Assembly: GCA_036005805.1 (NCBI GenBank)
Contig: DASYQE010000232.1
Span: 1 to 50,010 of the forward strand
From: DASRAU01 sp036005805
GTDB taxonomy: Bacteria; Acidobacteriota; Polarisedimenticolia; Gp22-AA2
DNA length: 50,010 bases
Reading direction: 5' to 3'
Made by a program: the position numbers and the translations under genes. Below are positions 8,521-17,335 of this stretch, piece after piece. A model generated the notes under the pieces. It had not been told where the DNA came from. It saw only the letters and a program-made list of their open reading frames with translations, and searched no databases. How positions within the stretch are numbered: position 1 is the stretch's first letter; each line of letters begins with the position of its first letter.

Positions 8521-10941
8521 ATGATGATCCTCGACGATTTCCGGCTGGCGGTCCGGCGCCTCCTCAGGTCTCCGGTTTTCACCTTCGTGACCGTCGCGGC
8601 CCTGGCGCTCGGGGTCGGGATGAACACGGCGATCTTCAGCGTCGTGAACGCGGCCCTGCTGCGGCCGCTGCCCTATCCCCGGGCCGATCGGCTGGTGGAG
8701 GTCGCGCTGCCCTCCGCGTCGGGGGAGGCGCGCGGCCCGGTCTCGTTCGTGGATTTCCAGGACTGGCGCCAGCAGCAGGGGCGCCTCTTCTCCTCCATGG
8801 CGGTGTTCAGCACCCTCGCCGGGCTGAACCTGCGCGGTGAAGGGGATCGCGAGCCGGAGCAGCTCAAGACCGCCTTCGTCGATCCCGCCTTCTTCGCGAC
8901 GCTCGGGGTGGTGCCGGAGATCGGGCGGCCTCTGGTCGCGCCGGACAACGAGCCGGGGCGCAACCAGGCGGTGGTCATCAGCCACGGCCTCTGGCAGCGG
9001 CGTTTCGACGGCGACCCGGCGATCGCCGGGCGGACCGTCACGCTCGACGAGCAGGCGTTCACGGTCGCGGGGGTGATGCCGGCGTCGTTCCGCTTTCCCG
9101 ACGCCGCGATCGATGCGTGGGCGCCCGAGTCGCTCATCGAAGCGAGCGCCGCGCCGCGCGTGCGAGGGAACAGGTTCCAGCGCGTCATCGCCAGGCTCGA
9201 CGAGGGCGTGAGCGTCGAGCAGGCACGCACCGGGATGGATCTCATCGCGGCGCGCCTGGCGCGCGAGTTCCCGGAGACCAACACCGGGCGCGACCGCGTC
9301 ACGCTCCTGCCGCTGCACGAGTCGCTCGTCGGGGGACGGCTGCGGTCGGCGGTGCTGGTCCTTCTCGCGGCGGTGGGCCTGGTGCTCCTCATCGCGTGCG
9401 CCAACGTCGCGCACCTGCTCATCGCGCGCATCGCCTCGCGGCGCCGCGAGACGGCGATCCGGCTCGCGCTCGGAGCCTCCCCGTCGGCGGTGGTGCGCCT
9501 GCAGGTCGCGGAGAGCCTCGTCGTGTCGCTCGCCGGCGGTCTGCTCGGTCTCCTCCTGGCCGCGTGGACGCTCGATCTCGTGCGCAGCGGCGTCGTTGCG
9601 TACCTCCCGCCCCAGCTGGACGTGGTGCTCGATCGGCGCGTCCTGGGGTTCGCGTTCCTGGCCTCGATCGCGGCCGCGCTTCTCTCGGGGGTGCTCCCGG
9701 CGCTGCGCAGCGCCGGCCGGGGCGGGGTGGCCGCGCAGGATCTGAAGGAAGGGACGCGCGGCACCGGCGCCGGCGGCGATCGCCGGCGGCTGCGCGAGGC
9801 GCTCGTGGTGAGCGAGCTGGCGCTCGCCGTCGTGCTCGTGGTGGCGGCGGGTCTGGCGATCGAGAGCTTCCGGCGCCTCAGCGGCGTCGACCCCGGCTTC
9901 GAACCGGACGGGGTGCTCACGGTCGCGATGAACGCGTCCGGCGCCCGCTATCCCGAGCGCGCCCAGTTCGTCGACTTCCAGAGGCGCGTGGTCGAGCGCG
10001 TGCAGCGCCTGCCGGGTGTGGTCGCCGCGGGCGCGACCCGCAACCTGCCGCTGCTCGGCACCGGCGAGTCGTGGCCCATCGTCCCCGAGGGGAGCGCGCC
10101 GGTCGCGCCGGGAGACGAGCCCCAGGTCTGGGTGCATCCCGTCAGCGCCGGGTTCTTCGCGGCGCTGCGCATCCCCCTCGTCGAGGGGCGCACCTTCTCG
10201 GAGAGCGAGACGGCGCCGGTCGCAGTCGCAAGCCAAGCGCTGGCGCGCCGCTTCTGGCCGGACGGCCATGCCCTGGGTCGCGCCCTGCTCGTGGGGGACA
10301 AGCGCATCCCGATCGTCGGCGTCGTCGGCGACGTCCGGCAGGGAACCATCGAATCCGAGGGGGAGGCGGCCCTCTATCTCCCCAGCGGGCTCTCGCCGCG
10401 GCGCGGGTTCACCCTGGTGATCCGAACCGCGGGGACGCCGGGCGCGATGGAGTCGCTCGTGCGCGCCGCCGTTCGCGAGGTCGATCCGCAGCAGCCGATC
10501 CTGCGCGTCGCCACCATGCGCGACGTGCTGGGGAGCGCCCTGTCGCAGCCGCGCCTGATGTCGGGGCTGCTCGGCGCCTTCGGAGTCCTGGCGCTGCTGC
10601 TCGCGGTGCTCGGGGTGTACGGCGTCATCGCGCTCATGGTGTCGCTGCGGACATACGAGTTCGGCGTGCGCATGGCCCTCGGGGCCAGCGCCGGTGCGGT
10701 CCGGCGGATGGTGCTGCAGCGCGCCGTGTTCCTCGGTGCGCTCGGGGTCGGGTGCGGGACGCTCGTGGCGCTCGGCGCGACCCGCCTCCTGCGGTCGCAG
10801 CTCTACGACGTCAGCGCCACCGACCCGGCGGCCTTCCTGTTCGCCGCCGCCGTGCTCCTCGTCGCGAGCCTGCTCGCGGGGGACGGACCCGCCCGCCGCG
10901 CGACGCGCATCGATCCGCTCGTCGCGCTGCGCTCCGACTAG
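8521..10941 (+). CDS. ADOP-type ABC transporter permease (FtsX/MacB-like)
   Basis: An 806-residue permease of the ADOP (acidobacterial duplicated orphan permease) kind. It starts with a DDFRLAVRRLLRSP amphipathic segment and the conserved TM1 (VAALALGVGMNTAIFSVVNA), then a MacB periplasmic core domain, an FtsX triple-helix block at about 270-410, a second periplasmic domain and a second FtsX block at the C-terminus ending ARRATRIDPLVALRSD. An in-frame GTG at 8479 exists, but family members begin like the ATG at 8521. No ATPase gene is adjacent, as the family name implies. Such proteins are presumed to move lipids, peptides or drugs with an ATPase encoded elsewhere; the substrate is unknown. 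It is divergent from a kinase by 25 bases, so shared control is plausible. Confidence 0.92.
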   Translation: MMILDDFRLAVRRLLRSPVFTFVTVAALALGVGMNTAIFSVVNAALLRPLPYPRADRLVEVALPSASGEARGPVSFVDFQDWRQQQGRLFSSMAVFSTLAGLNLRGEGDREPEQLKTAFVDPAFFATLGVVPEIGRPLVAPDNEPGRNQAVVISHGLWQRRFDGDPAIAGRTVTLDEQAFTVAGVMPASFRFPDAAIDAWAPESLIEASAAPRVRGNRFQRVIARLDEGVSVEQARTGMDLIAARLAREFPETNTGRDRVTLLPLHESLVGGRLRSAVLVLLAAVGLVLLIACANVAHLLIARIASRRRETAIRLALGASPSAVVRLQVAESLVVSLAGGLLGLLLAAWTLDLVRSGVVAYLPPQLDVVLDRRVLGFAFLASIAAALLSGVLPALRSAGRGGVAAQDLKEGTRGTGAGGDRRRLREALVVSELALAVVLVVAAGLAIESFRRLSGVDPGFEPDGVLTVAMNASGARYPERAQFVDFQRRVVERVQRLPGVVAAGATRNLPLLGTGESWPIVPEGSAPVAPGDEPQVWVHPVSAGFFAALRIPLVEGRTFSESETAPVAVASQALARRFWPDGHALGRALLVGDKRIPIVGVVGDVRQGTIESEGEAALYLPSGLSPRRGFTLVIRTAGTPGAMESLVRAAVREVDPQQPILRVATMRDVLGSALSQPRLMSGLLGAFGVLALLLAVLGVYGVIALMVSLRTYEFGVRMALGASAGAVRRMVLQRAVFLGALGVGCGTLVALGATRLLRSQLYDVSATDPAAFLFAAAVLLVASLLAGDGPARRATRIDPLVALRSD

Positions 10942-11002
10942 CCCGCCCGTGCCCCGGATCCTCGTTTCCTCGCGCCCCGGGCGTCCGATTCGCGATGCCG
11001 CG

Positions 11003-11032
11003 TTGCGGCCCGGGGGCCCGCGGCGCTAGACT
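11003..11032 (+). promoter_or_regulatory. Predicted promoter of the subtilase gene
   Basis: TTGCGG at 11003-11008 and TAGACT at 11027-11032 are separated by 18 bases; transcription would start near 11040, about 47 bases before the gene. The -10 and following bases (TAGACTCCCG) recur exactly in the predicted promoter of the DUF1579 gene on the other strand near 40324. Confidence 0.5.
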
Positions 11033-11086
11033 CCCGCCACGACCTCGCCGATCCAACGCAGTCCGCTTCGAAATGAGGAGGGACTC

Positions 11087-12589
11087 ATGATGAAGCTGAG
11101 ACAGTCGTGTCCGCCGCGCCGCGCCGTTCCGATCTTCGTGCTCATCGTCGCCGCCACGATGGCCCTGCCGGGAGGGGCGCGCGCTGACACGCTCGATCCG
11201 CAGGGAAACGTGTCGGTGCTCGTGAAGAGCCGGGGGCCGATGACGGCCGAGACCGTCGCGATCCTCGGCGCGCACGGGAACCGTGTGACGTACGTCTGGC
11301 CGCAGATCGACGCGCTGGCAATGACGGTGAACGCTTCGCGGCTCGACGAGCTCAAGGCCGATCCGCACGTCGCGCTCGTGGAGCTGGATCAGCAGGGGAG
11401 CGTTCCCGGGAGCGGCTCCCCCGGCGACGCTTCACCCGGCAACGACAAGGCGGCGCCGCGGATCGCGGTGCCGCTTCCGACCTCCGCCGATCCGATCGTC
11501 ACCTGGAACCTCGACATGGCCGATGCGACCGGCAGCGGCTATGACGGCACCGGCGTGACCGTGGCGGTCGTCGACTCCGGTCTGCCGCAGAACTGGGAGG
11601 AGTTCCTGCCTCCCGGCAGCGTCGACACGCAGCACGCGGCCGGCTTCGGCGCGGAGGGGTGGGGCGATTTCCACGCTCCCGTGAACGCCATCCGCGGCAC
11701 CGGCGGGCACATCGGGCTGTTCCCGCACGGGCTCGCGGTCAGCAGCCTCATCGTCGGCTTTCCGTCCGAGGCGGGGCCGATCGGCGGCGTCGCTCCCGGC
11801 GCGCGCATCCTCCCGATTCGCGTCCTGAACCAGTTCAACTTCGGCTGGTTCTCGTGGTTCACCGCCGGCATCCTCCACGTGGGGCAGCTCAAGGCGGACG
11901 GCGCGCTGACCGGGCCGGTGGTGATCAACTTCAGCATCCAGGCGGGATCGAATTCGGCGATCCTCGCGAGCGCCATCGACTACGCCACGAGCCACGGGGT
12001 CGTCTTCGTCACCATCGCGGGGAACTTCGGGCCGGATCCCGGCAGCATCTCGTTCCCCGGCCGCCGGCCGCAGTCGATTACCGCCGGCGCCGTCGGCTGG
12101 CTGCGCGAGTTCTGCGAGCCCTACTGCCCGGGCCCGTGGTTCTTCGGCGACGTGCCGGAGGGCGACCCGACGCAGATCTATGTCGCGGGCTTCTCGGGCC
12201 GCGAAGCGGATCCGCCGGCGTCGCCGAGCCTCATCGACGTCCTGGCGCCGGGGTCGTTCGTCTTCGGCGAATGGCTCTTCGGTCCCGGGTTTTCGGAGGG
12301 GCACGAGGTGGCGTTCGACGCGGTGGACAACTTCATCTTCGGGACATCGTTCGCGGCGCCGCACGTCACCGGCATCGCCGCGCAGATGCTGCAGAAGAAT
12401 CCCGGGCTGGATCAGGCGGCCGTCGAGACGATCCTGCGCTCGAGCGCCCTGCCGATCCCGCCGTCGTTCGACCTGGCGACGCCGGTGCAGTTCGTGCCCG
12501 GCTGGGGTGGGAACGCGACGGGTGCGGGGCTGGCGCGCGGCGCCGCCGCCGTCGCCGCGACCCCGGCCGCCTCGGAGCCGCTGCCTTAG
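11087..12589 (+). CDS. Secreted subtilisin-like serine protease (S8 family)
   Basis: A 500-residue exported subtilase. GAGGAGGG precedes the tandem ATG at 11087/11090, and a signal peptide ends near GARA. Residues 40-110 look like a small I9-type propeptide. The catalytic triad is visible as D163 (VAVVDSG), H214 (FPHGLAVSSLI) and S421 (FGTSFAAPHVTG), with the oxyanion Asn N313 (TIAGNFG). The His motif is HGLAVSS instead of the usual HGTHVAG, so it is a divergent member, and a long insertion sits between His and Ser. It should degrade extracellular protein or process the large secreted proteins encoded nearby; that link is inference. Its stop codon overlaps the stop of the convergent DNRLRE gene. 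Confidence 0.92.
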   Translation: MMKLRQSCPPRRAVPIFVLIVAATMALPGGARADTLDPQGNVSVLVKSRGPMTAETVAILGAHGNRVTYVWPQIDALAMTVNASRLDELKADPHVALVELDQQGSVPGSGSPGDASPGNDKAAPRIAVPLPTSADPIVTWNLDMADATGSGYDGTGVTVAVVDSGLPQNWEEFLPPGSVDTQHAAGFGAEGWGDFHAPVNAIRGTGGHIGLFPHGLAVSSLIVGFPSEAGPIGGVAPGARILPIRVLNQFNFGWFSWFTAGILHVGQLKADGALTGPVVINFSIQAGSNSAILASAIDYATSHGVVFVTIAGNFGPDPGSISFPGRRPQSITAGAVGWLREFCEPYCPGPWFFGDVPEGDPTQIYVAGFSGREADPPASPSLIDVLAPGSFVFGEWLFGPGFSEGHEVAFDAVDNFIFGTSFAAPHVTGIAAQMLQKNPGLDQAAVETILRSSALPIPPSFDLATPVQFVPGWGGNATGAGLARGAAAVAATPAASEPLP

Positions 12590-13653
12590 TCCGGCGGCCC
12601 GCTGCAGGCCGCGGCGCGACGGCAGTCGCCGGCGGCGGAGAGCGAGCCGAGTTCGAAGAGACGATCCCCGATTGTCGTCGAGTCGCAGAGCGCTCCCTGC
12701 GATGCGACCGGGCACGAGGTCTGCAGCCGGCCGCTGCAGAGGTTGAGGACGAGCACCGCGATCTTGCGCGCCGCCCGCGCGTCGCACGCCGGCGGCGCCG
12801 GCGCCAGGATCGCCGCGCAGGCGTCGAGGCCCGGCAGGCCGATCGTGTCCAGCGTCTCCGCGGCGCACGACGATGCCGCCTCGTCGAGACCCGCGGCGCA
12901 CACTTGACGCCAGAACCCCGGGCCCTCGGGGGCGGGAACGCACGCAGGCGAGTAGACGATCTCCAGCGCCGGCCATAGAAGCGGATCGGCGAGCTCGCGC
13001 GAATCGAACCGCCTGGCGGTCTGGGTGCGGCTTTCGTCGCCGGCGAGCAGCCAGCCGTCGTTCGAGGCGGGGTCGTCGAGCCACGATTGCACGTCCTGCA
13101 CCATCTCCGGTGTCGATCCCCAGGTGTAGAAATCCGGCTGGTCCAGGATCGTCTCGGCGCGGACGAGCGGGTCGAAGTCGCCGCCCGGGTGCGTCCAGAA
13201 GACATCGTCGTGAAAACGGTGGATCCAGGTCGCATCGCCGGGCTGGGCCGCGGCGCCGCCTCCTCCGGTCGACGACGAAGCCCCTTCGCCCCAGGACTGC
13301 GTCAGGCGGTACAGCCGCGCCGGGACCGGTCCCGAGTTCGCCTGCGCCAAATGCAGGCGCAGCCGCACCGTCTCGATCTTCGAGCCGGGGGGGATCGTCG
13401 CGGCGACGTCGAATCGAAGCAGCGCCCGACGCACGGATTGCAGGGTCGAGGCGATCCGGCCCGCAAAAATTGCGGGACCCGAGCCGCTCGCGAAGCCTCC
13501 GGCCGGGTCTTCGATGAGCGTGGCGTCCGCGGCGGCCGGCAGGATGACGCTGTCCGCCAGCGCGACGCGTGACAGAGCGAGGCCGGCCACGATGGCGCAA
13601 GTGCCGGCGCTCCAGCGGGAAGGCCGCGATCCGTGAGCCTTTCTCGGGGCCAT
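12586..13653 (-). CDS. Secreted DNRLRE domain protein
   Basis: A 355-residue exported protein with GGAGGAGG before the ATG at 13653 and a signal peptide ending near VALA. Residues 33-230 form a DNRLRE domain (ending with the signature-like FDSRELADPLLWPALEIVY), a beta-rich module of unknown function found on cell-surface and extracellular proteins. The remaining C-terminal part has a dozen Cys and no domain I recognise. The domain is clearly paralogous to the N-terminus of the divergent oxidase gene (shared FYTWGST.....DVQSWL, WGEG.S and PGGDF). The stop TAA overlaps the TAG of the convergent protease gene within the four bases TTAG. It may act as a surface or matrix structural protein; this is inferred. 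Confidence 0.85.
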   Translation of the reverse strand: MAPRKAHGSRPSRWSAGTCAIVAGLALSRVALADSVILPAAADATLIEDPAGGFASGSGPAIFAGRIASTLQSVRRALLRFDVAATIPPGSKIETVRLRLHLAQANSGPVPARLYRLTQSWGEGASSSTGGGGAAAQPGDATWIHRFHDDVFWTHPGGDFDPLVRAETILDQPDFYTWGSTPEMVQDVQSWLDDPASNDGWLLAGDESRTQTARRFDSRELADPLLWPALEIVYSPACVPAPEGPGFWRQVCAAGLDEAASSCAAETLDTIGLPGLDACAAILAPAPPACDARAARKIAVLVLNLCSGRLQTSCPVASQGALCDSTTIGDRLFELGSLSAAGDCRRAAACSGPPD

Positions 13654-13673
13654 CGGTTCCTCCTCCGGCGCGG

Positions 13674-13702
13674 AAGATTCGGCGGACCGCCGCGCATGTC
13701 AA
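13674..13702 (-). promoter_or_regulatory. Predicted promoter of the DNRLRE gene
   Basis: Read on the minus strand, a perfect TTGACA (13702-13697) is followed after 17 bases by AATCTT (13679-13674), with transcription expected near 13667 and the gene start at 13653. The spacer contains the palindrome GGCGGTCCGCC, a possible operator. Confidence 0.45.
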
Positions 13703-13794
13703 CGTCGAAGTGAGAGCAAGGAACGATCCGCACGGGCTGGCACCGGCTTTGCCTTCCTGACCACTCCAGCGTCCCGTCGCTGGTGGAGGGGCTC

Positions 13795-16700
13795 ATGAGA
13801 ACCGGCCGGGTCGTCGTCCTCGTCTCCCTGTTCGCGGCCTTCGTGGTGTTCGCTGCGCCCTGCCTCGGCGACACCGTCACGATCAACCCGGTCAAGGACA
13901 ACACCCTGTACGAGCCGATCGCGCAGGACGGCTTCGCCGACCGCAGCGACGGGGCCGGGGCGACCATGTTCACCGGCAAGGTGAAGGACGCCGATGCCGA
14001 TCCCGGGACCGGCACGCGCCCGGCGCTGCGGCGGGCGGTGCTGGCGTTCGACGTCGCCGGCAACGTCCCGGCCGGCTCGACCATCAACAGCGTCCAGCTC
14101 ATCCTTTATTGCGACAAGGTCGGGCTGACGACGGCATTCAACGTCACGCTGCAGCGGCTGGTGTCGAACTGGGGGGAGGGAACCTCCAACACCGGCAGCT
14201 CGCAGCAGGGGCGCGGCGAGCCGCCGACGACCAACGACGCCACCTGGCGTCACACCTTCTATCCGTCCCTCTTCTGGTCGCTCCCCGGGGGGGATTTCTC
14301 GCTGACCATCAGCGCGACGCAGTCGGTTGCGAACCTCGGCTTCTACACCTGGGGATCGACGTCCGGGATGGTCGCCGACGTGCAGTCCTGGCTCAACACG
14401 CCGGCGCAGAACTTCGGCTGGATCGTGCGCAGCAACGAGACGGTCATCCAGACGACCAAGCGCTTCGGGACGCGCGAGAGCACCGGACAGACCGGTGGCG
14501 TCACCTGGAAGCCCCGACTCGTCATCAACTACACGCCCCAGGTGATCGCCGGCGCCTGCTGCCAGGGGCCGGCCTGCTCGCTGCAGACGCAGGCCGCCTG
14601 CCTCGCTCTGCCCGGCGCCTACCAGGGCAACGGCACGACCTGCTCGCCCAATCCCTGCTTCGTGCCGACCGGCGCCTGCTGCGCCGCCAACGCCACCTGC
14701 ACCGAGGCGACGCAGACCACTTGCACCGGCGGCGGGGGAACGTACCAGGGGGACGCGACCACCTGCGCCGCCACCGACTGCCCGGTGGTGCTGACGCCGT
14801 ACCTCGATCCGCTGCCGATTCCGCCCGTGGCCACGCCCATCAGCGGAACTCCCGGCGGCGCGGCGACCTACAACCTGACGATGCGCGAGTTCGATCAACA
14901 GGTCCACAGCCAGCTCCCGCCGACGCGGGTGTGGGGCTACCACGACGGCGTGGCGGGGCTGCACAGCCCCGGTCCGGTCCTCGAGGCGCGCAGCGGACAG
15001 CCGGTGACGGTGAATTGGATCAATGACCTGCGCGACCTCGCCACCGGCGTGCCGCGCCGCACCGATCACTACCTGGCAGTCGACACGCAGCAGGATTCCG
15101 AAGGGAACGTGTGCATCATGGGGGCGGTGGACGCCGCCAAGACGGTGGCGCACCTGCACGGCGGCCACGTGCCGGCCGCGGTGGACGGCTATCCCGAGAA
15201 TGCCTTCCTGCCCGGCGACCCGCCGGTGCCGTATAGCTATCCGAACAACCAGCAGGCGGGCTACCTCTGGTTCCACGATCACGCGCTCGGGGTGACCCGG
15301 CTGAACGTCTACATGGGGCTGGCCGGTCTCTACCTGCTGCGCGACGCGACCGAGGACGCCATCCCGCTGCCGCGCGGCGCCAACGAGGTGCCGCTGGTGA
15401 TTCAGGACAAGACCTTCTACGCCGACGGTCGCCTGCGCTATCCGGCCATGTGGATGGATCATTTCTTCGGCGACAAGGTGATGGTCAACGGGAAGGTGTG
15501 GCCCTATTTCGACGTCAAGCGCGGCAAGTACCTGTTCCGCCTGCTCAACGGCTCGACCTCCCGCGTCTACACGCTGTCGCTCGTCCCCCCCACGGGGTCG
15601 CTGACCTTCACCGTGGTGGGGAACGAAGGAGGGCTGCTGGAAGCGCCGGCGCGCGGCGTCAGCTCCCTCACCCTCGGGCCGGGGGAGCGCTACGACGTCG
15701 TCGTGGACTTCGCGGGCTACGCGAACGGCGACGAGATCCTGCTGCGCAACACCGCCGGCGCCCCCTTTCCGAACGGCCCGGCCGATCTCCCGCAGGTCAT
15801 GAAGTTCCGCGTCACCAGCCAGACCGGGTTCACCACGGCGGTCCCGGACGCGCTGCGGCCGATGGAGCACCTGAATCCCGCCAACGCCGTGGTGACGCGC
15901 GACCTGCGGCTCAAGCAGTCGGGTCTCGACGGCTGCGGCCGCGCCACCTGGGAGATCAACGGGCTCGGGTGGATGGACATCACCGAGTACCCACGGCTCG
16001 GGACGACGGAGATCTGGAGGTTCATCAACGACTCCGGTGTGTCGCACCCGATGCACATGCACCTGGTGATGTTCCAGGTCCTCGACCGCGACGGCTTCAC
16101 CACCGGGCCCGGCGGCGTGGTGATCCCCAACGGCACGCCGCAGCCGCCCTCGGCCGAGGAGCGCGGCTGGAAGGACACGGCGATGGTGGCGCCGAACCAG
16201 ATCCTCCGCGTCATCGCGCGCTTCGAGGACTACAAGGGAAAGTATCCGTACCACTGCCACATCCTCGAGCACGAGGAGCACGAGATGATGCGCCAGTTCC
16301 AGACGGTCGCCTGCGGCGACGCGATCCTCGATCCGGGCGAAGCCTGCGACGCCGGCGCGGCCAACGGCGCGCCGGGTTCCTGCTGCACCGCGGCCTGCAC
16401 GAAGATCGCGGACGGCACGGCCTGCACCGACAACAACGCCTGCACGGCGGACGATGCGTGCGCCGCCGGCGTGTGCGCCGGCACTCCGATCGGCGCGCCG
16501 CCCGAGGTGAGCGGAGTCGCCTTTGGCGCCGACAACGCCAGCCTCGGCTGGACGACCTACGCCTCTCCGCCGGCCGGGACGGTCTACGATGTGGCGCGCG
16601 GCCCCGCCGGCCCCTGGCCCGTGGGAAGCGGCGGCGAGTCCTGCCTGGGCACCATGGCGGGTCCGCCCGCGGCCGACAACGCCCCGCCGCCGGTCGGGCA

Positions 16701-16812
16701 GGCCTTCTGGTACCTGGTACGCGGCCGCAACGCCTGCGGCACGGGGAGTTACGGCTGGGGGGCCAGCCACGGCGTCCCGACGACCGAGCGAATCACGTCC
16801 TCCTGTCCCTGA
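13795..16812 (+). CDS. DNRLRE-multicopper oxidase fusion with Cys-rich C-terminal module
   Basis: A 1005-residue exported protein; the ATG at 13795 is chosen over an in-frame GTG at 13783 because TGGAGGGG sits just upstream. Order: signal peptide (to about CLG), DNRLRE domain (25-245), two GACC-type Cys repeats (about 253-325), then a CotA/bilirubin-oxidase-like multicopper oxidase (330-838). All copper motifs are present: HLHGGH 453-458, HDH 494-496, HPMHMH 751-756, and HCHILEHE 820-827 with T1 ligands C821, H826 and axial M831. From C840 a DUF4215-like CGDAILDPGEACD and CTDNNACTADDAC region leads to a fibronectin-like end. It should oxidise phenols, metals or similar donors with O2 outside the cell; the donor is unknown. 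A textbook terminator follows. Confidence 0.93.
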   Translation: MRTGRVVVLVSLFAAFVVFAAPCLGDTVTINPVKDNTLYEPIAQDGFADRSDGAGATMFTGKVKDADADPGTGTRPALRRAVLAFDVAGNVPAGSTINSVQLILYCDKVGLTTAFNVTLQRLVSNWGEGTSNTGSSQQGRGEPPTTNDATWRHTFYPSLFWSLPGGDFSLTISATQSVANLGFYTWGSTSGMVADVQSWLNTPAQNFGWIVRSNETVIQTTKRFGTRESTGQTGGVTWKPRLVINYTPQVIAGACCQGPACSLQTQAACLALPGAYQGNGTTCSPNPCFVPTGACCAANATCTEATQTTCTGGGGTYQGDATTCAATDCPVVLTPYLDPLPIPPVATPISGTPGGAATYNLTMREFDQQVHSQLPPTRVWGYHDGVAGLHSPGPVLEARSGQPVTVNWINDLRDLATGVPRRTDHYLAVDTQQDSEGNVCIMGAVDAAKTVAHLHGGHVPAAVDGYPENAFLPGDPPVPYSYPNNQQAGYLWFHDHALGVTRLNVYMGLAGLYLLRDATEDAIPLPRGANEVPLVIQDKTFYADGRLRYPAMWMDHFFGDKVMVNGKVWPYFDVKRGKYLFRLLNGSTSRVYTLSLVPPTGSLTFTVVGNEGGLLEAPARGVSSLTLGPGERYDVVVDFAGYANGDEILLRNTAGAPFPNGPADLPQVMKFRVTSQTGFTTAVPDALRPMEHLNPANAVVTRDLRLKQSGLDGCGRATWEINGLGWMDITEYPRLGTTEIWRFINDSGVSHPMHMHLVMFQVLDRDGFTTGPGGVVIPNGTPQPPSAEERGWKDTAMVAPNQILRVIARFEDYKGKYPYHCHILEHEEHEMMRQFQTVACGDAILDPGEACDAGAANGAPGSCCTAACTKIADGTACTDNNACTADDACAAGVCAGTPIGAPPEVSGVAFGADNASLGWTTYASPPAGTVYDVARGPAGPWPVGSGGESCLGTMAGPPAADNAPPPVGQAFWYLVRGRNACGTGSYGWGASHGVPTTERITSSCP

Positions 16813-16831
16813 GGGGACCGGCCGCCGTGAG

Positions 16832-16862
16832 GAGGCCCTGCCTTCGGGCGGGGCCTCTCTTT
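16832..16862 (+). terminator. Rho-independent terminator after the oxidase gene
   Basis: A perfect 11-bp stem (16832-16842 with 16847-16857, one G-T pair) closes a TTCG tetraloop and is followed by TCTTT. It lies 19 bases behind the oxidase stop and separates it from the convergent stress-protein-like gene. Confidence 0.9.
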
Positions 16863-16888
16863 ACGTCGCAGGCGCCCCGTGTCGGCGG

Positions 16889-17257
16889 CTACGTCCGCGT
16901 CACCATCACGGGACACTGCGCGGCGCGCACCACGTGCTGCGTCGTCGAGCCGAAGAGGGTCACGTCGATCGGGTTGCGCCCGTGGACGCCCAGCACGATT
17001 AGCTGGGCGTCGCGCTCTTCCGCCGCCTGGAGGATCGCGCGCCACGCCCGGCCGCGCGCCACCAGGATCTGCATCTCCTTCTCGCGCTCTTCGGTCACCT
17101 GGGCCGCGTCCGCCGCTTCGCCGAGCGGCGTGTTATCTCCCATCGCTTCGCTTTCCTGCGAGCCCTGGTGATCCCGCAGCGCGATCAGGCGGCGGCCCAC
17201 GTCGTCGAGCTCCTTCTCCAGCCTTTCCCGGATCCTCGCCTTCACGTCCTCGAGCAT
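16889..17257 (-). CDS. Chimera: DksA/TraR-like coiled coil plus C-terminal half of a universal stress protein
   Basis: A 122-residue protein with GGAGGG before the ATG at 17257. Residues 1-62 (MLEDVKARIRERLEKEL... then NTPLGEAADAAQVTEEREKEM) resemble the N-terminal coiled coil of DksA/TraR-family proteins just before their zinc finger, but no Cys cluster follows. Residues 63-121 instead match the second half of a UspA domain: AILQAAEERDAQLIVLGVHGR, then G-2X-G-9X-G-S (GVHGRNPIDVTLFGS), ending CPVMVTR. The ATP-loop glycines are intact while the first half of the Usp fold, with its nucleotide-contacting Asp, is absent. It may be an in-frame deletion fusion of neighbouring genes or a genuine two-part stress regulator that dimerises. 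It lies 78 bases behind the AraC gene on the same strand. Confidence 0.75.
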   Translation of the reverse strand: MLEDVKARIRERLEKELDDVGRRLIALRDHQGSQESEAMGDNTPLGEAADAAQVTEEREKEMQILVARGRAWRAILQAAEERDAQLIVLGVHGRNPIDVTLFGSTTQHVVRAAQCPVMVTRT

Positions 17258-17335
17258 GATTCCCTCCGATCGGAAGGACCGGCCCGCAAGGCAACTGCCA
17301 GAGGAACGCCGGGAAGGACCGACCTGGCTTGCGTT

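Noticed and set aside
5772..8840. Long plus-strand frame opposite the PD40 kinase
   Set aside because: GC-driven antisense frame; kinase and PD40 motifs are on the minus strand.
13699..16770. 1023-residue minus-strand frame opposite the oxidase
   Set aside because: Low-complexity Arg/Ala/His composition; the copper motifs are on the plus strand.
17272..17321. GGAAGGACCG direct repeat (17272 and 17312) ahead of the chimeric gene
   Set aside because: Only ten bases, two copies, in GC-rich DNA; too weak to call an operator.
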